Shown here: piece after piece, positions 1 through 7,120 of the stretch | Layout of the letters: every line of letters starts with the position of its first letter | Numbering within the stretch: the stretch's first letter is position 1 | Origin: Phycisphaerales bacterium | GTDB taxonomy: Bacteria; Planctomycetota; Phycisphaerae; Phycisphaerales; UBA1924 | DNA: 64,000 nucleotides | Assembly: GCA_029260495.1 (NCBI GenBank) | Contig: JAJDDD010000003.1 | Coordinates: forward strand, 1-64,000 | Reading direction: 5' to 3' | Notes under the pieces: generated by a model | What the model saw: the letters and a program-made list of their open reading frames with translations, nothing else | Databases searched by the model: none | Told to the model about the DNA's origin: nothing | Made by a program: the position numbers and the translations under genes

Positions 1-511
1 ATCGGGGTGGGAGGATTTGAAATCGATCATGCAACGATCCAAATCCTCTCCCGCGGCTTAGCGCCGCCTTGACGCTCCGGCTCCCGACGGTCTGGGTTGC
101 CCAATCGTCGGCGACACTCTCTACGGCGCCGGGATTGCGCAGGCTCCGCGCATGATGCTGGGCGCCTGCTTTCTTGCGTTTCACGAGCCTGGATTAGAAC
201 TTTCAGTCCAATATCAGATCGCGCCGCCGTTCTGATTGCTTTAATCTATACGGCTTCACGCTTACACAGGGTTTTCGGCTCTTCGCCCCCGCAGCCCCTT
301 TGATTTGGTCCGAAATCTCGCTGGCTCAGGCGCGATGTTTCTCGACCCACGAACAAACACCAAAATGGGCGATATCGCACAATACGCTTCAACGCACAAG
401 AAAATCATGTTCCTCCTTGCCGCGGGACCATCGCCGGGTAGGCTTGTGACGGAGAGAATGCTCACAGCACCGGGGCCGTGGGCAGAGAGATCGAACTTAG
501 GAAGTCCACCA
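1..511. other. Non-coding stretch before first gene
   Basis: I see no convincing gene here; open frames on both strands have no family resemblance. The stretch opens with a long imperfect inverted repeat: bases 9-19 pair with 40-51 (one bulged T), leaving a 20-base loop. It has no following T-run, so it is not a standard terminator. The last part holds the ribosome binding site AGGAAG (499-504), seven bases before the ATG at 512. Confidence 0.5.
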
Positions 512-1177
512 ATGCATTTTAAAGCACTTATTGCGACTGTGTGCGCCGTCGGCGCCGCCGCAGTTGCTCACGCTGGAACCACCACGCTTTCGTTCTTCCA
601 GATTCCGAGCACCAACGGAAATGTGAACATTGCGTCACAACTCAGCGTTGATGTCGATCCGGTCGCTGGCATGATGGACAAGGTGGATTTCACGTTCAAG
701 AACAACGTCGGCGTTTCCTCTTCGATCAGCGAGGTCTACTTCGACGCAGGCTCGACAATGGACACCATCTTCGACACCGGTGCGATCGAAAATCAGATGG
801 GCACGAGCTTTTCATATGGCTCAGCGGCACCCCCGGTACTTCCCGGCGGCGCCTCAATCTCGCCGGTCTTTGAAACCACAATGGGTTTTCTGGCTGACGC
901 GCAAGGCAACCCTTCCGTTGGCGTTAGCACAGCGACCGACTTTCTCACCATCCGCATCATGCTCAAAGCTGGCTCCACGTTCAGCGACGTTCTTGACGGC
1001 CTGAACGATGGCAGCATCCGTCTCGGCATGCACATCCGTTCTATCGGAGCGAACGGCGGAAGCGATGCCTATGTGAGCCAGCCACCCACCACGATGATCC
1101 CGCTGCCTTCTGCAGCAGGTCTCGGCCTGGCAGGGCTCGCTGGGATGGGCATGTCACGCAGGCGACGCTTCGCGTAA
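512..1177 (+). CDS. PEP-CTERM-like surface protein
   Basis: A 221-residue exported protein. The start at 512 is chosen because AGGAAG lies seven bases upstream and the protein then opens with a normal signal peptide (Met-His-Phe-Lys, hydrophobic stretch, Ala-His-Ala cleavage region near residue 20). The middle is Ser/Thr/Gly-rich with no recognised enzyme motif. The C-terminus has a Pro-Leu-Pro-Ser turn, a Gly/Ala/Leu helix and Met-Ser-Arg-Arg-Arg-Arg, the tripartite layout of PEP-CTERM sorting tails processed by exosortases; the Glu of the classic PEP is absent. A longer frame runs upstream from 305 but lacks a signal peptide. It is probably an envelope or extracellular protein of unknown role; two similar tails occur at 58858 and 59690. 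Confidence 0.8.
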   Translation: MHFKALIATVCAVGAAAVAHAGTTTLSFFQIPSTNGNVNIASQLSVDVDPVAGMMDKVDFTFKNNVGVSSSISEVYFDAGSTMDTIFDTGAIENQMGTSFSYGSAAPPVLPGGASISPVFETTMGFLADAQGNPSVGVSTATDFLTIRIMLKAGSTFSDVLDGLNDGSIRLGMHIRSIGANGGSDAYVSQPPTTMIPLPSAAGLGLAGLAGMGMSRRRRFA

Positions 1178-1216
1178 CTCCGCCGCGTCGATCACCACAA
1201 AACACATCACAAACAC

Positions 1217-1245
1217 CGTCTGGCGAATAAAAGCAGACGCTGTTT
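1217..1245 (+). terminator. Hairpin between convergent genes
   Basis: CGTCTG (1217-1222) and CAGACG (1234-1239) form a six-pair stem with an 11-base loop, followed by CTGTTTT. It lies between the plus-strand surface-protein gene and the convergent end of dnaA. The minus-strand side is also T-rich after the stem, so it may serve both genes. Confidence 0.5.
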
Positions 1246-2750
1246 TAGTGCGCCGGCGTCGCCGCTGAAACTGTCGAAACTGTTGTGTTCACCTTCACGT
1301 TCGCCCCCGCGCCTGTTGCGAGTTTGGACTCGAGCACTTCCAGCGTCGCTGGCATGTCGTACAGCCCGTTTTCACGGTGGGACTTGATGAGCCGAACCGC
1401 GTGCAAGACGGTTGTGTGATCGCGCCCGCCGAAATATCCGCCGATCTCCTCCAGGCTGTACCGCGTGAGCTTGCGAGCCAGATACATGCACACCTGGCGC
1501 GGCTGCGCGATCGAACGCTGTCTTCGTTTGGATTGGAGCGCCGCTAGTGACACGCCGTAATAGTCCGTCACCGCGTCAACAATTGTTTCGATCGTTGCGC
1601 GATTGGTTGGCGGCGCATGCTCGACGCCCAACGCCTCACGGGCAAGCTCCTCCGTAATCTCCACGCCATCCATGTGCGCCAGGTGCTGGACTTGCGTGAT
1701 CGCGCCTTCAAGCTGCCGGATGTTCGAGTCAAACCGCCCCGCGATCAGATTCGCCACCTCATCCGGAATCTCCATGCCTCGAACGCGCGCCTTCTGCTGG
1801 ACAATCGCGACCCGCGTTTCATAGTCGGGCGGGTCCACCCTCGCTTCAAGCCCCCACTTGAAACGGCTCACCAGCCGATCCTCAAGATGCGGGATGTGAT
1901 CGGGCGCTTCATCAGAGGAGAGAATGATCTGCCGCTGGGATTGATACAGCGTGTTGAAGGTGTGAAAAAACTCATCCTGCGACCGTTCACGCTTGACCAG
2001 GAAGTGGATGTCATCAATCACCAGCACATCGACCGTCCGGAAGTGCTCACGGAAATCGCTCATCTGCCCGGCCTTCACCCCCTCGATAAATCTTGTAATA
2101 AAATCTTCACAGGAGATATAAAGGATCGAGGCTGCCGGATTTTTTTCCAAAATTCGCTGACAAATCGCCTGCAGAAGATGTGTTTTGCCGAGCCCCACGT
2201 CCCCGTGAATGAAGACCGGGTTGTACACTTTGCCCGGATTCTCCGCGACCGCGACGGCCGCTGCATGGGCAAACCGGTTGTTCGGCCCGACCACGAACTG
2301 ATCAAAGCTGTTGTCCGGGATGAGCGTCAGCTCATCGCTGTAGCTTCCCCGCCTCTCGCCGCCATTGGACGAATGCCCCGCAGCGCCATTTGTCCTGCCC
2401 GTTAGGACTCCATTGCCCGTAGGCATTGGCGCTGCCTTACCAGCGTGCCCTGTCGAGCCGCTGGCGGCAGTTCCGGCCTCGGCCAACTGCAGTTCTGAGC
2501 CAAGCCCGGACGCGAAGAACCGAACCGTCACCAGCCGTCCAGTCGCCTCCTGGGCGGCGTCGGCAAACGCCCGGGCGCATTCGCGCTCGAGGTACTTGAG
2601 CTGCACCGGATTCGCGACGCGCAGGCGAAAAAGACCGCCGTTAAGCGTGATTGGCTCGATCTCCTCGAACCATTGACGCCACGCTCCGGGGTGGCGATTT
2701 CGCAAATGCGCAAGCAGATTCTGCCAGATCGCCCGATCCGGATCAATCAT
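1245..2750 (-). CDS. dnaA: Chromosomal replication initiator DnaA
   Basis: DnaA binds DnaA boxes at the origin and melts it in an ATP-dependent way. From the ATG at 2750 the protein has 501 residues: domain I about 1-80 (AIWQNLLAHLRNRHPGAW), a Gly/Ser-rich linker about 90-140, the AAA+ core with Walker A GDVGLGKT at 183-190 and Walker B VLVIDD at 242-247, LEDRLVSRFKWGL near 289, and domain IV with the DnaA signature YLARKLTRYSLEEIGGYFGG around 423-442 and RDHTTVLHA. An in-frame start at 2849 would add 33 residues with no domain I match, so I prefer 2750. dnaN, recF or gyrB are not adjacent. I found no cluster of consensus DnaA boxes on either side. Confidence 0.97.
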   Translation of the reverse strand: MIDPDRAIWQNLLAHLRNRHPGAWRQWFEEIEPITLNGGLFRLRVANPVQLKYLERECARAFADAAQEATGRLVTVRFFASGLGSELQLAEAGTAASGSTGHAGKAAPMPTGNGVLTGRTNGAAGHSSNGGERRGSYSDELTLIPDNSFDQFVVGPNNRFAHAAAVAVAENPGKVYNPVFIHGDVGLGKTHLLQAICQRILEKNPAASILYISCEDFITRFIEGVKAGQMSDFREHFRTVDVLVIDDIHFLVKRERSQDEFFHTFNTLYQSQRQIILSSDEAPDHIPHLEDRLVSRFKWGLEARVDPPDYETRVAIVQQKARVRGMEIPDEVANLIAGRFDSNIRQLEGAITQVQHLAHMDGVEITEELAREALGVEHAPPTNRATIETIVDAVTDYYGVSLAALQSKRRQRSIAQPRQVCMYLARKLTRYSLEEIGGYFGGRDHTTVLHAVRLIKSHRENGLYDMPATLEVLESKLATGAGANVKVNTTVSTVSAATPAH

Positions 2751-2925
2751 GGATATCGCCCCAGCTGGACCTCGCAGCGAGGATGGTGTTCGTGCGTTGA
2801 TTCCGACGGTTCTACAAACGCCCGTGATGATGCCGAGTCCAGTCTTCACAAGGGCTTATGCGCGATCAGCGCCCCCTGCACTACACACTGAACGCCCACC
2901 GGCATTACTCGACAAGCGTGCGCGG

Positions 2926-2954
2926 AAAGTAAACCTGCATGCTCGTTGTGTCAA
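2926..2954 (-). promoter_or_regulatory. Candidate dnaA promoter
   Basis: On the minus strand a perfect TTGACA (2954-2949) is followed after exactly 17 bases by TACTTT (2931-2926), three of six matching the -10 consensus. It would start transcription near 2919, about 170 bases before the dnaA ATG. This rests on motif match alone. Confidence 0.35.
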
Positions 2955-3069
2955 CCACCTTGTGCTGAAAGATTGAGACACTCTATTTTGCGCATTTGGC
3001 GCTTGACAACGCGCTACTTGCTTGGCATGGGCTTTGCGCCTCAGCGACCACAAATGCGCGCAGAACAAA

Positions 3070-3107
3070 GGTTTTCGTGCGCACAAAAACCAAAGGCGTG
3101 CGCACAA
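3070..3107. promoter_or_regulatory. 22-bp palindrome plus repeated half
   Basis: Bases 3070-3091 form a 22-bp palindrome with ten of eleven pairs matching (GGTTTTCG, core GTGCGCAC, AAAAACC side). The 11-mer CGTGCGCACAA inside it (3076-3086) recurs exactly at 3097-3107, 21 bp later, about two helical turns. It lies in the 365-bp gap between the RNase Z-like gene and dnaA, about 115 bp upstream of the candidate dnaA promoter. It could be an operator for a dimeric regulator of dnaA; a weak terminator of the RNase Z-like gene is the alternative. Nothing else is evident in the gap 2751-3115. Confidence 0.45.
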
Positions 3108-3115
3108 CCCTGGAG

Positions 3116-4054
3116 TCACTGCGCCGCGGTCTGGGCCAGTTCCGCCTCTTTCGCGCGTGCTTCTTCTGCTTGGCGTTCATACCGTTGCTTGTTTGCGTAG
3201 TGGTCCATCAAGAAGGCGACCCGGCTCGGATCGTGTTTCTGCAAGACCTCGCGTAAACGCTTGCGGGCAAAGCTCAGGTTGGAGCGCCTGGAAACATGCG
3301 TTAAAACGAGCATTTCGCATTCCAAAATCGGCATCCATTCCACGATGTCATCCAGATGCAGGTGCTTGCCGATCTTGGCGCGCTCTTTGTGGTCGGGCTC
3401 GATGAACGTGCATTCAGAGATCACAATCTGGGCTTTGCGAATGTCTTCGCGCAGCAGTGGGGCGCCGGGGGCGGTGTCGCCGAAATACGCGATCAGCGGG
3501 ATATCCAGGATGCGTGTGATTTCGACGCCCCGGTCCTTGAGTTCGCGCAGTTTTTCCTGCGGAAAGCCGTTGAACTCCTCTTTGAGCTTGGATCTTTTCT
3601 CGACGATGAGGTAGCCCATCGAAGGGGACGTGTGCTCTGTCTGGAACGCGCGGAGCACAACATTGTTTTTGATTTCGATTTCCTGCTCGTGCTCGATCTC
3701 GATGAGGTTGTAGGGCGTGACCTGCTGTTCGAGATCGTTGAAGCCCGCCATCATCGCGCGCACGGCTGGGGCGATGCGCTTGTCGCAGATCAGCGTTCCA
3801 TCGCCCATTCCCTGAAAGCGTCGCTGGGAGCAGTAGTAGGCGAGCCCGCCGATGTGATCCATATGCCCGTGGCTGATCGCGACATACTTGCTTGCGAGAC
3901 AGGCGCGGGGGCAGAGGCCCATATCGAAGCAGATATCGAGTTCGGGAATCTGAATGGCTGTCGCTTCGCCGGCGACGGAGACTCCCTGCACGCGGAAGGG
4001 GGGGAGATACAAAAATCCGAGAGCGCCCTCACGGGGCGGCGGCTTGGGAATCAT
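3116..4054 (-). CDS. RNase Z-like metallo-beta-lactamase-fold hydrolase
   Basis: A 312-residue zinc hydrolase. The start at 4054 is set by GGAGGAT (4067-4061) six bases upstream. The metal site motif HGHMDHIGG lies at residues 62-70, followed by TEHTSPSMGYL, a GDT turn (YFGDTAPG), ISECTF, KHLHLDD and LVLTHVSRRS. That order (HxHxDH, GDT, E-x-T, HxH, THxSxR) matches tRNase Z, which trims tRNA 3' trailers, better than lactamases or glyoxalases. The only tRNA in the window lacks an encoded CCA, consistent with a need for tRNase Z, but a different phosphodiesterase role is possible. It has no operon partner; dnaA follows on the same strand after 365 bp. Confidence 0.8.
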   Translation of the reverse strand: MIPKPPPREGALGFLYLPPFRVQGVSVAGEATAIQIPELDICFDMGLCPRACLASKYVAISHGHMDHIGGLAYYCSQRRFQGMGDGTLICDKRIAPAVRAMMAGFNDLEQQVTPYNLIEIEHEQEIEIKNNVVLRAFQTEHTSPSMGYLIVEKRSKLKEEFNGFPQEKLRELKDRGVEITRILDIPLIAYFGDTAPGAPLLREDIRKAQIVISECTFIEPDHKERAKIGKHLHLDDIVEWMPILECEMLVLTHVSRRSNLSFARKRLREVLQKHDPSRVAFLMDHYANKQRYERQAEEARAKEAELAQTAAQ

Positions 4055-4225
4055 CAGAAAATCCTCCAGTGCGGAGCTTCCACTTCGCAGGCGGCGACAA
4101 GAGTTATGAAAAGCCAAACGCTGGCGTTCAACGACCATCCGCCGAGCGACGAGAGCGCGGCGAGATGCGCGATGTTAGCCCATTGGAGTTGTCAAGGCAA
4201 AGCTCTAAATGAAGTTGTTGGCTAA

Positions 4226-5563
4226 TCAACGAGGTGTGTTGATTTCCACAAGATCGGGCCCTGTTGGAACAGACCAATAGAGCAGGTAGGGCCGTCCGTG
4301 CTCGTCATCTTCGACGCGCTCGTATTGAAACGGCTCGCCATAAAGTGGTTCGATCGGCACTCCGCCGGGAAGTTCGTTGAGTGATTCCGGCCAGACTCCG
4401 TGCTCGTTGAAGTAGATTTCCAGACGAAGCAACGTGATAACCGCTGCGTGGTGGTAGTGAACTTCATCATACTTTGTGGCGCGGAATTCAATCCCTGTGG
4501 GACCACCGAACTCGCCAAGCGCATCATTCCAATCCAGTTCCTCATAGCTGGGCCGCTCGGCGTTTGGAAGTTGAACCCACTGTTGAATTTTGGGTATGAT
4601 TTCATCCAGCTTTTTCAAAAATGCTTCATGTTCAGGCGTTCCAAATATGGACATGACATTCCACAGTCGCTCCGCCAGGTTTGGGGCTTCGTCATAGCTG
4701 CCGAACCAATCATCAAACCAGCCGCCTTCTTCTTTGCTGATCCACCATTTCAGCAACCGACCGCGACGATCGTAGCCCCGCGATGTCGATGAACGTAACT
4801 CAAGCTCCATGCCTCTTATAAATCGCTCTACATCAAGACTCCGCTGTAAATCTTCTTCAATGACAGCGATCGCATCTTCGCAAAACTCGGTTGGCAATAC
4901 CAACTCATGCGACAAATGAATAATCGGGACAAGCACTCGCTCCATGGCTCGGCTATAGAACAGCCCTATTGGCGAAGACGCCCACGCAAACAATCGCGCT
5001 GATCCCAGCCCCGACTGAATAGTCTGCAATGCGATCGCCCAGTCGGCATTCATGCAAGCAACTCGCAAGCGAGTCTGATGTGCAAAGCTCATTGCGATCG
5101 AGTTGTCAAGAATGGGGCTTGAGACAAAGCCGAGTACATCTGGTTGAAGATGAAGCGCAAGGCCATCTAACTCGGCCGCCCTGTCAAGCAGTGCGAATAA
5201 CTCATTCCCTTCTCGAAACGCCGCCAGCGCTGTCTCAAGCTCCACTGGATCCCACGGCTCTTTACTCAGGTCATACATGTGGCCCGACCACCATCGATCC
5301 GAACTCGCGTTCCACTTCGCTTCCAGCCTCTCTAGCTCCGCGATCGCCTCTTCGTAGATCGGCGCCGCGTTTTCGAGTCCTTCCTGACCTTCTGCCATCA
5401 GGGCGGTCATTTCGGCTGCGATGTCTTCCAGATATTGCGGGTCGGGCTCAGCCATCACTGCGGGCCAGGCGAGCCAGACGATGACGCTGACGACGATGGC
5501 GTTGAGCGCGGCGCCGACCCGAATGGATGTGAGCAATCGTCTTGTGACCGTCGGCTGGGTCAT
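4226..5563 (-). CDS. Membrane-anchored protein, paralog A
   Basis: A 445-residue protein of unknown function. One N-terminal membrane segment (about residues 18-38) is followed by a mostly helical, Glu/Trp-rich body. Residues 29-80 are identical to those of the next gene (5650-7005), while the rest of the two proteins is only partly alike. The last 70 residues carry a shared motif, TLLRLEIYF, WPESLNELPGG, YGEPF and DDEHGRPYLLYW, a kind of C-terminus seen in many planctomycete proteins of unknown role. I chose the ATG at 5563 over the GTG at 5587 because the two paralogs then align from their first residue without gaps. No catalytic motif is visible. Confidence 0.8.
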   Translation of the reverse strand: MTQPTVTRRLLTSIRVGAALNAIVVSVIVWLAWPAVMAEPDPQYLEDIAAEMTALMAEGQEGLENAAPIYEEAIAELERLEAKWNASSDRWWSGHMYDLSKEPWDPVELETALAAFREGNELFALLDRAAELDGLALHLQPDVLGFVSSPILDNSIAMSFAHQTRLRVACMNADWAIALQTIQSGLGSARLFAWASSPIGLFYSRAMERVLVPIIHLSHELVLPTEFCEDAIAVIEEDLQRSLDVERFIRGMELELRSSTSRGYDRRGRLLKWWISKEEGGWFDDWFGSYDEAPNLAERLWNVMSIFGTPEHEAFLKKLDEIIPKIQQWVQLPNAERPSYEELDWNDALGEFGGPTGIEFRATKYDEVHYHHAAVITLLRLEIYFNEHGVWPESLNELPGGVPIEPLYGEPFQYERVEDDEHGRPYLLYWSVPTGPDLVEINTPR

Positions 5564-5649
5564 GTTGTGAGTGTACGCGTCAGACACGAACCTATGCGCA
5601 ACACCATCTCGCGCTGCGCCGAAAAGGGTCCAAAACCCATGCCCGCCCT

Positions 5650-7005
5650 TTATCGCCGGGGCTCGTTGATCGGGGTTCGATTGGGGGCTGTTGAGTTGGG
5701 CCAGAAGAGGAGGTAGGGGCGGTCGTGTTCGTCGTCTTCGATGCGCTCGTACAGAAACGGCTTGCCATAGCGTGGGTCGATTGGCGCTCCGCCGGGCAAT
5801 TCGTCGAGTGATTCGGGCCAGACGCTGTGTTTGCTATAGAAGATTTCGAGGCGGAGCAGCGTGATGGCGGCGTAGTGATAATGGTGTCGCTGATCGACAA
5901 GGTTGATGCCGTACATGTACATCCGCTCGACACCAAACTTGTCAAGTGAATGTGTCCAGTCTTCATCCTTGAGTTTCGGTCGCTTGGAAGATGGCGACTC
6001 AGTCCATAGGCGAAGCTTTATCTTTACCTTGTCGAGTGTTCTCATAAACTCGTCATGTGTTCGGACGCCGAATATTTCGGTCACATCGCGCAAGCGTTCT
6101 GCCAGGTTTGGAATGAACTCATCATTGCTGAATAGCTGATAATGCCAGTCCTCGTTTTGAGCGCCGAGCCATGATGTGAGCATCCGGCCGCGATGATCGA
6201 ATCCATCTGATGTAAGCCAGCGAAAATCAAAGGCCATCCCATCGACATACCGTTCGATGTCAATTTGGTGGAGCAAGTCCTGTTCAAGCAAAACAATCGC
6301 CTGCTCACAAAACGGAGTTGGAAGCTGCAACTCCTGTGTCAGGTAGATCAACTCTCTCACTTTGTGCGAGTAGCTGAAACTCATCTGTTGGACCCACACT
6401 CCTGGAGTGCGGGCGTAGTGTTGCGCAGCCGTTGTTATCAAACTGATCGTAACCAGAGCATTTGTCCAATCGCCTGATAGACATGCGACTCGCAATCGAG
6501 CCTGAAGCGAGCCAGCGAGATCATATGTATGTTTTAGCGCGGGGTGAGTGAGATGCCTGTATTGGCTCGCGCTTGTTTGAATTTTGAATCGAACCGTAAA
6601 TCCATCTACTTCTGCAGCTTGCTCAAGCAATGCGAACAGTTTGTCGCCGTCTTCCAAAGCGACCAGCGCCGCTTCATGTTCCTCACTTCCCCACTGCCTT
6701 CGCGTCAGCAGCCGAATTCGCCCGTCCCAATCGTGATTTGGATCTTGTTGTTTCCACTTGTTATTCAGCCTCTCTAGCTCCGCGATCGCCTCTTCGTAGA
6801 TTGGCGCTGCGTTTTCGAGTCCTTCCTGGCCTTCTGCCATCAGGGCAGTCATTTCAGCTGCGATGTCTTCCAGATACTGCGGGTCGGGCTCTGCCATCAC
6901 TGCGGGCCAGGCGAGCCAGACGAAGACGCCCACGATCGCAGCATTCAGGGCGCAGGACACCCGCAATGGTGTGCATACCCGACGGACTGATTCAACCCGG
7001 GACAT
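5650..7005 (-). CDS. Membrane-anchored protein, paralog B
   Basis: A 451-residue paralog of the gene at 4226-5563, lying 86 bp upstream of it on the same strand. It has the same plan: short basic N-terminus, one membrane segment, then AEPDPQYLEDIAAEMTALM and a helical body, and the same end (TLLRLEIFY, WPESLDELPGG, DDEHDRPYLLFW). Residues 29-80 match paralog A exactly; the 156 DNA bases encoding them differ at seven positions, all silent. The two are a local duplication and may be co-transcribed. Function unknown. Confidence 0.8.
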   Translation of the reverse strand: MSRVESVRRVCTPLRVSCALNAAIVGVFVWLAWPAVMAEPDPQYLEDIAAEMTALMAEGQEGLENAAPIYEEAIAELERLNNKWKQQDPNHDWDGRIRLLTRRQWGSEEHEAALVALEDGDKLFALLEQAAEVDGFTVRFKIQTSASQYRHLTHPALKHTYDLAGSLQARLRVACLSGDWTNALVTISLITTAAQHYARTPGVWVQQMSFSYSHKVRELIYLTQELQLPTPFCEQAIVLLEQDLLHQIDIERYVDGMAFDFRWLTSDGFDHRGRMLTSWLGAQNEDWHYQLFSNDEFIPNLAERLRDVTEIFGVRTHDEFMRTLDKVKIKLRLWTESPSSKRPKLKDEDWTHSLDKFGVERMYMYGINLVDQRHHYHYAAITLLRLEIFYSKHSVWPESLDELPGGAPIDPRYGKPFLYERIEDDEHDRPYLLFWPNSTAPNRTPINEPRR

Positions 7006-7120
7006 CCCATAAGTTTACGCTCCCATTGCTTCGCATCACTCTCCAAGCGGTCCAGGCCCATCATTGGGCGCTCCAACTGCGCTTTCCCAAGGAACCGCCT
7101 GCCCCCTCGCGGCGTCTATT

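Noticed and set aside
2751-3115. Replication origin next to dnaA
   Set aside because: I found no cluster of TTATCCACA-type boxes or AT-rich unwinding region; only a weak partial box near 2842.
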